Of a stretch of DNA of 64,000 nucleotides, positions 27,200-35,505 are shown piece after piece. Location: assembly GCA_963754125.1 (NCBI GenBank), contig CAVWEX010000005.1:1-64000 (forward strand). Reading direction: 5' to 3'. Position numbers and translations under genes: made by a program. The stretch comes from RPQJ01 sp963754125. Lineage in GTDB: Bacteria; Pseudomonadota; Gammaproteobacteria; Steroidobacterales; Steroidobacteraceae. Position 1 is the first letter of the stretch, and the number at the start of each line of letters is the position of its first letter. Under the pieces are notes generated by a model, which saw only the letters and a list, made by a program, of their open reading frames with translations, searched no databases and was not told where the DNA came from.

Positions 27200-27541
27200 C
27201 TAAGTGGCCGCGCCCATCCACCGCACCACGAGCAGCACCACGCCCGCGAAGTACAACGGCCCGAAGATCGCCTTGTTGTACCGGGCCAGCCACTCCGGCA
27301 GGTAGATGTCGAAGTTCGCGCGCCGGTCCTCGGTGTAGCGCGCCGCGATCGGCGTGAGCGGGCACCGCCAGCGGTTGATCGCGAGCACGACGACCTCGCC
27401 GAGCACGATCAGCGCGAGGATCGCCGCCAGGCGGAAGCGCTGCTGCTGCGCTAGCACGGGAATCGCCACGATGCAGCCGACGAACCCTGCCCACACCGAC
27501 GTGTGCAGGAACTTGATCGCTCTCAGTCGGCGGTCGTCCAC
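27200..27541 (-). CDS. Conserved membrane protein, function unknown
   Basis: 113 aa with three hydrophobic helices (about 17-32, 38-56, 93-109). Conserved-looking blocks include IKFLHTSVWAGFVGCIVAIP, INRWRCPLTPIAARYTEDRR and NFDIYLPEWLARYNKAIFGP. I have a sense of having met this family in other proteobacteria but cannot name it. It stands alone between a TA module and MOSC. Confidence 0.65.
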   Translation of the reverse strand: MDDRRLRAIKFLHTSVWAGFVGCIVAIPVLAQQQRFRLAAILALIVLGEVVVLAINRWRCPLTPIAARYTEDRRANFDIYLPEWLARYNKAIFGPLYFAGVVLLVVRWMGAAT

Positions 27542-27585
27542 CGGCTCTCCGCTCGAAGGTGCAGCATCCTCCGGATCCCCTCGAA

Positions 27586-28152
27586 TCAGCCGAGCCTCGA
27601 CCGGACCGACTTGATCAGCGTCATCAGCGGCATCTCACGCGGACCCGCAATCACCTCGAAGGCCTGCCCCGCCGTGACGCTGCCGGGCACGTCGACCGCC
27701 AGGTAGAAGCCGCTGTAGCCGGACCGCGCCAGGGTGCGGACCGCGGTCGCATCGTCCATGGCCGCATTGAGCTTGTAGCAGGGCCCGCGCGGCTGGGTCA
27801 CCCGCAGCACGCAATCCGGAAAACGTAATTGATCCCCAACGTACAGCGACGTTTCCAGCACGCCGCTGAGCGTCAGGTTCTCGCCCAGGCTTCCATGGGG
27901 CAGGTCCGTCGAGAGCCCCAGGGCCCGCCGGTGCTCTCGCCAGAACGCGTAGTGCTCGACGGGATAGGCGTACACCGCCTTCGCAAGCCCGCCGTGCACC
28001 GTCAGGTCGGCCTGCTCGTCGCCGGCGAGCCCGAGCGCACCGACGGCCACCGGTCCGCGGGCCGCCTGCTTGCGGAAGCCGCTCATCACGCGCTGCTCGC
28101 CCACCTGGAGGGGCTGCACCGCACCCACTTGCACGCCGAGGACCTGCAACAT
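27586..28152 (-). CDS. MOSC-domain protein (YiiM-like)
   Basis: 188 aa from ATG 28152. MOSC features: TVHGGLAKAVYAYPVEHYAFW (quoted in part) and LGENLTLSGV around the metal-site cysteine, which is present in QPRGPCYKLN. YiiM-type proteins reduce hydroxylated nucleobase analogues using molybdenum cofactor. The frame is open a further 55 codons upstream, but those residues do not look like the family and no ribosome-binding site favours them. The gap 28153-28428 has no clear gene. Confidence 0.8.
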   Translation of the reverse strand: MLQVLGVQVGAVQPLQVGEQRVMSGFRKQAARGPVAVGALGLAGDEQADLTVHGGLAKAVYAYPVEHYAFWREHRRALGLSTDLPHGSLGENLTLSGVLETSLYVGDQLRFPDCVLRVTQPRGPCYKLNAAMDDATAVRTLARSGYSGFYLAVDVPGSVTAGQAFEVIAGPREMPLMTLIKSVRSRLG

Positions 28153-28428
28153 CACAGAGCGCAGGCCGCAGGCCGTCTCGACCGTTGACGGCAGCTGGCT
28201 CAGCACCAGCTTGTCCATCTGTACGCGCTTGCTGGCTTCGTCGATGTAGAGGCGAGTCGTGTCGGCGAAAGAGCTGCGGCTGTCACGGTTTGAACCTCCG
28301 GCCGTCACGGCGCCCACGGGAACGAATATCTGGCGAGATCGGGCTCTTTCGCCCCTGATGACCCGCGAGTCCTAGCGCGAGGATGCGCAGTGACCGGTAA
28401 TCAGGTCTCGCTCCCTGAAGGCAGCATC

Positions 28429-28674
28429 ATGTACTTTACGATTGTCGGAACCGTCTCGTCGATCGAGACGATCGCCGCAGGTGCGGGAGTCCGCGAACGC
28501 ACCAGGCTGAGGAAGCTGTACGGGCGCGGGCGCTGGATGAAACGCAAGGGCGTGGCGGAGGTTCGGCTCGCGTCGGGCGATTTGATCCGCGCGGAGCTGC
28601 ATTGGTACGAATGTGCCGGCATCGGCAAACGCGAGTTCAAGATCAAGCGGATTCTTGAAGGTACCCAGCCATGA
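28429..28674 (+). CDS. Small conserved hypothetical protein (first of pair)
   Basis: 81 aa from ATG 28429, with GAAGG about 8 nt upstream. Basic, beta-rich: MYFTIVGTVSSIETIAAGAG, then LRKLYGRGRWMKRKGVAEVR and ELHWYECAGIGKREFKIKRI. No domain name recalled, though the pair is found in many genomes. It overlaps the next gene by 4 bp (ATGA). Confidence 0.7.
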   Translation: MYFTIVGTVSSIETIAAGAGVRERTRLRKLYGRGRWMKRKGVAEVRLASGDLIRAELHWYECAGIGKREFKIKRILEGTQP

Positions 28675-28898
28675 CTGCAGACACGGTGGATCTCGTCGTT
28701 TGCCTCGAGAACTCGGGCTATGAGGCGGCTCTCGAGCGGCGAAAGCTGTATGGATTGCTCCCGGATTCGGAGGCAGAAGCCAGAGGCCTGCTGCGAGTGA
28801 TCGACGAGTCCGGCGAGGATTACCTCTATCCCGCCGGGATGTTCTACAAGGTGGAATTGCCACTGGCGGTGCGGCAAGCGGTATTCCGGGCTGCCTAG
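28671..28898 (+). CDS. Small conserved hypothetical protein (second of pair)
   Basis: 75 aa: MTADTVDLVVCLENSGYEAA, ALERRKLYGLLPDSEAEARG, LLRVIDESGEDYLYPAGMFY. Overlaps its partner by 4 bp. A second, internally deleted copy sits at 24608. The coupling, small size and presence among TA genes suggest a two-gene addiction or regulatory unit, but no toxin fold is visible. Confidence 0.7.
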   Translation: MTADTVDLVVCLENSGYEAALERRKLYGLLPDSEAEARGLLRVIDESGEDYLYPAGMFYKVELPLAVRQAVFRAA

Positions 28899-28905
28899 AG
28901 GCGAA

Positions 28906-28953
28906 GAAAAACGCGGCCCGGGTCACCGCAACCTGACGTCACGGCCCCGGGCC
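28906..28953 (-). terminator. Rho-independent terminator after acs
   Basis: On the minus strand, GGCCCGGG (28953-28946) pairs with CCCGGGCC (28922-28915) and is followed by GCGTTTTT. It lies between the stop of acs (28970) and the convergent gene ending at 28898. Confidence 0.6.
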
Positions 28954-28969
28954 ACAGCGGGAGGGTTCT

Positions 28970-30908
28970 TCAGCGGTTCATCCGCTCCGCCACCAGGTTC
29001 GCCACCACCGACGGATCCGCCAGCGTGGAGATGTCCCCGAGCTGGTCGTGCTCGTTGGCGGCGATCTTCCTGAGGATGCGTCGCATGATCTTTCCGGAGC
29101 GGGTCTTCGGCAGTCCCGGCGCCCACTGGATGAAGTCGGGCGTGGCGATCGGACCGATCTCGCGTCGCACCCACTCGCGCAGTTCCTTGCGCAGTTCCTC
29201 GGTGGGCTCGGCCTCCACCACCAGCGTGACGTAGGCGTAGATGCCCTGGCCCTTGATGTCGTGCGGGCAGCCGACGACCGCGGCCTCGGCCACCTTCGAG
29301 TGCGCCACCAGTGCGCTCTCCACCTCGGCCGTGCCGAGGCGGTGGCCGGCGACGTTGAGCACGTCGTCCACGCGGCCGGTGATCCAGTAGTAGCCGTCCG
29401 CGTCGCGCTTCGCGCCGTCGCCGGTGAAGTAGCGGCCGGGGAAGGTCTTGAAGTACGTGTCGATGAAGCGCTGGTGGTCGCCGAACACGGTGCGCATCTG
29501 GCCCGGCCAGCTGTCCATCAGCACGAGGTTGCCCTCGCAGGCGCCCTCGAGCGCCTGGCCCTCGTTGTCGACGATCGCGGGCTGCACGCCGAAGAACGGC
29601 AGCGTCGCGGAGCCCGGCTTCTGAGCGATTGCGCCGGGCAGCGGCGTGATGAGGATGCCGCCGGTCTCGGTCTGCCACCACGTGTCCACGATCGGGCAGC
29701 GGTCGTCGCCCACCACGCGGTGGTACCACTCCCAGGCCTCGGGATTGATCGGCTCGCCCACCGTGCCGAGCAGCCGCAGCGACTGGCGGGAGAACTTCTT
29801 CACCGGCCCGTCGCCCTCGCGCATCAGCGCGCGCAGCGCCGTGGGCGCGGTGTAGAAGATCGTCACCTTGTGCTTGTCGCACACCTGCCAGAAGCGGCTC
29901 GAGTCGGGGAAGTTCGGCACGCCCTCGAACATCAGCGAGGTGGCGCCGTTGGCGAGCGGGCCGTACACGACGTAGCTGTGGCCCGTCACCCAGCCGACGT
30001 CGGCCGTGCACCAGAAGATGTCGTCGTCGCGCAGGTCGAACACCGCCTCGTGGGTGAGCGCCGCGTACACGAGGTAGCCGCCGCTGGTGTGCAGCACGCC
30101 CTTGGGCTTTCCGGTCGAGCCCGAGGTGTAGAGGATGAAGAGCGGGTCTTCCGCGTCCACGGTCGCGGGCGGGCACTCGTCGGGCTGGCCGTCCACCACC
30201 TCGTGGTACCAGCGGTCGCGGCGGTACATCGGCACCGTGGCGCCGGTGCGGTTCACGACCAGCACGTGCTGCACGGTCTCGGTGCCCGGGCTCGACAGCG
30301 CCTGGTCCACGTTGGCCTTGAGCGCCACCTTCTTGCCGCCGCGGATGCCCTCGTCGGCCGTGATCACGACGGTCGAGGCGCAGTCGGAGATGCGGCCGGC
30401 GAGCGAGTCGGGCGAGAACCCGCCGAACACCACCGAGTGGATCGCGCCGATGCGCGCGCAGGCGAGCATCGCGACCGCCGCCTCCGGGATCATCGGCAGG
30501 TAGATCGTCACGCGGTCGCCCTTCTGCACGCCGAGCGACTTCAACGCGTTGGCGAGCTTGCAGACGCGGTGGTACAGCTCGCGGTAGGTGACGGCCAGCG
30601 ACTGCGAGGGGTCGTCGCCCTCCCACAGGATCGCGGTCTTGTCGCCGCGCTCGGCGAGGTGGCGGTCGAGGCAGTTCGCCGACACGTTGAGCTGCGCCGT
30701 CGTGATACCAGCGGATGCGGAAGTCGCGGGCGTCGTAGCTGACGTCCTTCACCTTCGTGTAGGGACGGATCCAGTCGATGCGCTGCCCCATCCGCGACCA
30801 GAACCCCTCGGGGTCGCGCACCGACTCCTCGTACATGCGGACGTAGTCGTCGTGGCGGATGCGCGTGCGGGCCGCGAACCCGGCCGGCACTTCGTAGAGC
30901 TTGCTCAT
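28970..30908 (-). CDS. acs: Acetyl-CoA synthetase (one frameshift)
   Basis: About 645 aa, the usual AcsA length. N-terminal lid region (GFWSRMGQRIDWIRPYTKVK) and the main body (adenylate motif LYTSGSTGKPKGVLHTSGGY in part, WWQTETGG, GDGAKRDADGYYWITGRVDD) are in two frames; one extra G near 30692 (ggcgcagctc, expected ggccagctc) separates them. The acetylation site KTRSGKIMRR is intact, so activity is probably controlled by lysine acetylation. It makes acetyl-CoA from acetate taken up by ActP. Good GGAG box before ATG 30908; terminator at 28906-28953. Confidence 0.92.
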
Positions 30909-30945
30909 GTGGTTCTCCCCTCGTCGATCCGCGATGCGCCGCCGC

Positions 30946-31365
30946 TCAGTCGAGCGCGGCCCGGACGCGCGCCGCGTGCTCCGCGAGCACGGCCGGATCG
31001 GCCATGCCGCGCGCGTGGAAGCGCAGTTCGAGCCCCGCGTGACGCGGCAGCACGTGAAAGTGGACGTGGAACACGCTCTGGCCCGCGGCGGGACCGTTGA
31101 GCTGCGCGATCATCACGCCCGGTGCGTCGAACGCCTTCTTCACCGCGCGCGCGACGCGCTGCGTGGCGAGGATGGTCGCGGCGAGCGACTCGGGCGCCAG
31201 ATCGAAGATGCTCTCGGCCTCGGCCTTGGGGATCACCAGCGCGTGACCGTCGGCCTGGGGCATCACGTCCATGAAGGCGAGCGTGTGCTCGTCCTCGAGC
31301 ACCGTGTGCGCGGGAATCTCACCGCGAAGGATGCGCGCGAACACGTTGCTGCGGTCGTAGGCCAT
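30946..31365 (-). CDS. HIT-family nucleotide hydrolase
   Basis: 139 aa from ATG 31365. Complete histidine-triad motif QSVFHVHFHVLPR near residues 93-105 and the N-terminal NVFARILRGEIPAHTVLED typical of the Hint/HinT branch. Such proteins hydrolyse AMP-lysine or AMP adducts. It is encoded between acs and the TIR gene on the same strand, 105 bp after the latter; this could be chance, but an AMP-adduct hydrolase beside a predicted nucleotide-signal system is worth noting. Confidence 0.9.
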   Translation of the reverse strand: MAYDRSNVFARILRGEIPAHTVLEDEHTLAFMDVMPQADGHALVIPKAEAESIFDLAPESLAATILATQRVARAVKKAFDAPGVMIAQLNGPAAGQSVFHVHFHVLPRHAGLELRFHARGMADPAVLAEHAARVRAALD

Positions 31366-31470
31366 CGCCGTCCCTCGCGGCTGCCGGGCAGACCGCAGTA
31401 TAGCCACCGCGCGGCGCCCTCCTGCGCGCCCCTTCGACCAAAGGATGAGGGCGCGCCCGCGCCCTTGGGA

Positions 31471-33670
31471 TCAGCGGTAGCGGGCCGCCTGCGCCGGCCG
31501 ACCCCACGCGAGGTAGAGCTCGCGCAGCCGCTGGCGGCCGACCTCGGGCAGCCCCGGGATCGGCGAGTTCTCGAGGCCGGGCAGGCTCGCGAGCAGCAGC
31601 GACTCGGCGCCGGCAAAGTCGCCGAGCCTGGCGAGCGCGGCGCCCTCGGTGCTGCGTGCCGCGGCGACCTGCCAGCTGTCGTCGGGCAGGCTGAGCTTGA
31701 GAATTCGCTGGGCCTCGACCGCGACCGCGCGCGCCTCCTCGTAGCGCTCGGTGGCGAGCATCAGGTTCGCCTTGACCGTGAGCGTGCCGGCGAACTGCGG
31801 ATGCTCGGGACCGAGCGCCTGCTGGCGGATGGCGAGGCTCTCCTCCACCAGGGTCGTGGCCTCCTCGTAGCGGCCCGCGTCGGTCAGCCAGTAGGCGAGG
31901 CTGGTGCCGGACGCCGCGACGTCGGGGTGGTCGGGACCGAGGGTACGGCGGCGCATCTCGAGCGCGTCGCGCAGCATGTCCATCGGCGGCCTCGCGCTTG
32001 CCCTGCCGGTACAGCACGAAGGCGAGGTTGCTCAGCGTTCAGCGCGATCTCGGGGTGGTCCTTGCCGAGCAGGCGCCGGTTCATGTCCAGCGCCTCGATA
32101 TACGACTTGCCGGCCCCGTCGTCGTCGCCCTTGCAGCTCGAGCACGTAGGCGAGGTTGTTGAGGGAGGTGGCGATCTCCGGATGCGCCGCACCGTACAGT
32201 CGGCGCTTCATCGTGAGTGCCTCGCGATGCAGCTGCTCGGCCTCCTCGAGCTGCGCCCTGGTCCATCAGCACCCACGCCAGGTTGCCCATGGCCTGCGCA
32301 AGCAGCGGGTGGCCCTGCGGGTGCAGTTCGCGCCGCATGTCGAGCGCCAGCCGCAGGTCCGACACGGCCGTCCTCGTACTGGCCGCGGTCGTAGTAGCTG
32401 AGACCCGAGCGCCTCGATGCTGGCCGCGACGTCCGGGTGCTTCTCGCCGTGCAGCGCACGTCGGATCGACAGCGCCTCGCGGATCGCAGGCTCGGCGTCC
32501 TCGTAGCGCCCCTGCCGTGACAGCACGTCCGCGAGCAGCATCAGGGTCTGCGCGACCTCGGGCGACTGCTCGCCCTGCGCGGCGCGCTGCGCCTCGAGCG
32601 CGGAGCGCAGGCTGGCCTCGGACTCGGCGTACTCGCCCTTCAGCATCAGCACCTCGCCGAGGTGCCCGAGGCTGCTCGCCACCTCCGGGTGCTGCTCGCC
32701 GAACAGGTCCCGTCGCTTGGTGTACCGCCTCGCGAACCAGCCGCGCCGCCGGGTCGTACAGCCCGAGGCTCGTGTACACCGTGCCCAGCGTGTCCATCAG
32801 CGTGGCCTGGATGGCCGGCTGGTCGCCGAGCTCGCGCTCGATGCGGCTGGCGCCCCGGTCGAGGATCTCGCGGGCGGTGATGGTGTTGCCGAGCGCCTCG
32901 GACGGATCCCACAGCTTGAACAGGTCCACGATGAAGCTCGTGGTCTGGCGTGCGGCCTCCGCTTCGGCCTCGGCGCGCACGCGCTGCCGCTCCGCCTCGT
33001 TGCGTGCCAGCCAGGCGGCCGTCGCCAGCGTCGAGGTCACGGCCATGCCGGCGAGCGAGGCGGCCACGAGCAGCATCGCGCGGCGCTGCCGGCGCTGCGC
33101 CTCGCGCTGCTTGAGCTCGTCGAGCGAGACGCCGACGAGGCCTGCGACCAGCTTGAGCCGGGCGTCGTTGCGGCTGTCCTTGCCCGGGCGGACGTCCGCC
33201 GCGATCGGCTCGGAGCGCTCGCCCGAGAGCTCGCCGTCCGGCCCCATGCGGTAGATGAGCGCGTTCGGAAAGCACTCCTCGTCGGTGGTCCCGGGCCGCA
33301 CCGAGGCGCCCGGCTCGCCCGCGACGATCAGGCAGAAGATGCGGTCCTCTCGTCCGAGCCGCTTGAAGGTGAGGATCTCCTCGTTGACCCAGCGCGAGCG
33401 CGCGGCCGCGGGCGAGCAGATGACGACCAGCGCCGCCGACTCCGTCAGCGCGCGGGTGAGCGTCTCGCCGAGGTTGGTCGCGGTCGCGAGCTCCTCGCGG
33501 TCCCGGAACACGGGGGCGAGGCGCTCCGGCACCGGTCCGAAGACCGTCTCGCGCCCGGCGACGTGGCGCGGCAGGCGGTAGGTCTCGAGGGCGCGGTGCA
33601 GCCACCCGGCCCAGCGCTCGTCGGAGTGGCTGTAGCTGATGAAGGCCCGGTAGCGGAACTCTGGACCCAC
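31471..33670 (-). CDS. TIR - transmembrane - TPR protein (seven frameshifts)
   Basis: About 730 aa. TIR domain (1-145) starts YRAFISYSHSDERWAGWLHR; SRWVNEEILTFK carries Glu98, placed like the catalytic Glu of SARM1 (W-x3-E), so NADase activity is plausible. A TM helix follows (about 199-221), then about nine TPR/Kinesin-light-chain-type repeats (from residue 290; units such as SIRRALHGEKHPDVAASIEA, MNRRLLGKDHPEIAL). Extra single bases near 32722, 32402, 32369, 32263, 32136, 32038 and 31988 break the repeat part; removing all seven gives 731 codons. It starts 18 bp after the SLOG gene. Probably a sensor-enzyme: repeats detect a partner, TIR makes or degrades a nucleotide. Confidence 0.85.
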
Positions 33671-33688
33671 TGCTTTCCTGTCCTCGCG

Positions 33689-35497
33689 TCAGCTCAGGCG
33701 CACGACGTCGCGCGGGTCGATCGAGCGCTGGCGGTGCATCAGGATCCACTCGGCGTGCTCGTCGAGCGCCGCCTCGCCCAGGATCTTGAGCACGCGACGT
33801 CGCTCGCCGGGGCCCTCCGCTTCGTCGATGCGCCGCCTCGCGTTGCCGAAGGTGCGCAGCATGAACTCGTACTGCTTGATGATCTCCGACTCGGCCGTGG
33901 CCTTGGCGTAGGACTGGCGGATGCCGATGGCGAGCAGCAGGCAGCCCACGCCGTACACGAGCGGCGCGCGCACCCACTCCGGGGCGCCTGCGCCGACGAA
34001 CAGCAGCACGACCAGGGCGACGAGGCTCACCACCAGGCCGATGCTGCTCAGCACCTCGGTCGCGCGACGGTGCGCGATGCGCTCCGCGGTCTTGCGCCGG
34101 AAGTAGCCGAGCTGTCCGTCCTCGGCGTCGCCGATCCACTCGCGGATCGCGAACTCGACGCCGGCGGGGTCGGGGTTCGGCGTCACGTCGCACTCCGTGC
34201 CGGCGACCCGCATCACGTTGCGGATCCAGCCGAGGTCGGGGTCCTGCATCTGCAGGAAGTTGTCGTGTGCGAACTTGGTGACGTTGCCGCTGGTGACGCC
34301 CGCGGCCGCCCAGTAGAACTGCACCCGCAGGCCCTCGGCGAGCGCGCGGTAGTCGAGGTACTTGCGATGCCAGGCGCCGCGGCTGGCCACGAACCCGATC
34401 AGCACCGCCGCGACCATGAGTGCCACCAGCGCGAACAGCAGCGGCCGGTCCGCGCTCAGGTCCGTGTAGGTGATGTAGACGACGCCGATCAGCAGGATCA
34501 GTCCGTGGACGGCACGCAGCGTCCACAGCGTTCGTTTCTGGAAGTGGCCGGCGAGCCAGTCCGACGCGGTGTAGAGCTCGTCGATGTCGCGCAGCCCGGG
34601 CGGCAGTCCCGGCGCCGGCTCGCGCGGCAGCAGCGGATACCCGCCGCCGGCGATCGCCTCGACGTGGCGCTGCACGTCGGCGTTGAACTCGGCCGTCCGG
34701 TCGAAGATCTGGCGGTACTTCTCGGGCAGCTCGCGCGTGCGCGGCGCGGCGTCGTCACGCGTGTACCAGGCGCAGTCGAGCGACTCGAGGCCGGGCGCGG
34801 GCGTGTGACCGAGCCGGTCCCGCGAGCAGACGATGTGATAGACGAGGTCGCTCTCGTCGTCGGCCAGCGTCAGCCGGCTCGCGGCCGAGCGCGGCGCAAA
34901 GCCGGGCATCACGTCGTCCTGGTGGAAGCGCACCACCTGCGCCGTGCCGCCGATCTCGGTGGACTCGCGCCCGTCCCACATCGCGAGCAGCACGTGGCAG
35001 TGGGCCGAGAGGAACACGCCGAGCTGCGCGTACTGGCGTGCGCGGTTCGGTCCGTGCCCGTCCACGAAGCCCGCCGTGTTGCCGGCGGTCAGGGGCAGCT
35101 CGAACAGGTCGGTGGCGGCCGCGCACAGCCGGTCGAACTGGCTGCGCGACTCGGGCGTCGTGAAGTCCTCGGCGTAGAGGGCCCGGGGCATCGGCAGCGC
35201 CACCGTCACCGGCAGGCCGAGCGCGAGCGCCTCCTCGGCCGCGAGGCGGTCGGCACCCTCGGCGAGCGGGGTCAGCACGACCAGGTCCCGGTCGGGATAC
35301 TGGTCGTGCAGGTGCATCAGGAACTCGCGCACCCGGCCCCGGATGCCGGGCACCTCGGCGGGCACGAGGTCGCGGTGGCCGGTGACGCCGACTACGAGCG
35401 GCGCCGAGTATCGGCGACGGGTCGGACCGCTGCCAACCTCGGCTGGAGATTCGTCACCGGCCTGCTTGAGCACGATCGCAGCGGACTCCAGTGCCAC
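33689..35497 (-). CDS. SLOG-domain multi-TM protein (SLATT-like effector)
   Basis: 602 aa from GTG 35497, 8 nt after the stop of the upstream gene. N-terminal SLOG/LOG-like Rossmann domain (about 34-245): VVGVTGHRDLVP at 35-46 and VVLTPLAEGADRLAAEEAL at 73-91, the nucleotide-binding loops of the family. Then two pairs of TM helices: about 324-344 with 353-372, and about 484-502 with 508-528. Helical segments with YRALAEGLRVQFYW (383-396) and a final ILGEAALDEHAEWILMHRQR (572-591) resemble the SMODS/SLOG-associated membrane effectors (SLATT type). Family knowledge suggests that SLOG binds a nucleotide messenger and the membrane part disrupts or opens the membrane. The TIR gene follows 18 bp later. 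Confidence 0.8.
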   Translation of the reverse strand: MALESAAIVLKQAGDESPAEVGSGPTRRRYSAPLVVGVTGHRDLVPAEVPGIRGRVREFLMHLHDQYPDRDLVVLTPLAEGADRLAAEEALALGLPVTVALPMPRALYAEDFTTPESRSQFDRLCAAATDLFELPLTAGNTAGFVDGHGPNRARQYAQLGVFLSAHCHVLLAMWDGRESTEIGGTAQVVRFHQDDVMPGFAPRSAASRLTLADDESDLVYHIVCSRDRLGHTPAPGLESLDCAWYTRDDAAPRTRELPEKYRQIFDRTAEFNADVQRHVEAIAGGGYPLLPREPAPGLPPGLRDIDELYTASDWLAGHFQKRTLWTLRAVHGLILLIGVVYITYTDLSADRPLLFALVALMVAAVLIGFVASRGAWHRKYLDYRALAEGLRVQFYWAAAGVTSGNVTKFAHDNFLQMQDPDLGWIRNVMRVAGTECDVTPNPDPAGVEFAIREWIGDAEDGQLGYFRRKTAERIAHRRATEVLSSIGLVVSLVALVVLLFVGAGAPEWVRAPLVYGVGCLLLAIGIRQSYAKATAESEIIKQYEFMLRTFGNARRRIDEAEGPGERRRVLKILGEAALDEHAEWILMHRQRSIDPRDVVRLS

Positions 35498-35505
35498 CCA
35501 GGCGG

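Noticed and set aside
4247..28898. Chromosomal superintegron with TA cassettes
   Set aside because: The genes are on both strands, no integrase is seen and I could not find repeated attC-like sites between them.
31471..32720. Programmed ribosomal frameshifting to express the TIR-TPR protein
   Set aside because: Seven different contexts without slippery heptamers, and the same kind of insertion occurs in acs, nadE and other single genes where frameshifting is not known.
32090..32720. CRISPR-like periodic pattern
   Set aside because: The periodicity is the 126-bp period of tetratricopeptide (KLC-type) coding repeats, with no identical direct repeats.
33689..35497. Canonical Thoeris ThsA
   Set aside because: No SIR2 or Macro domain is present; SLOG is N-terminal and is followed by TM helices. 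Only the signalling logic may be shared.
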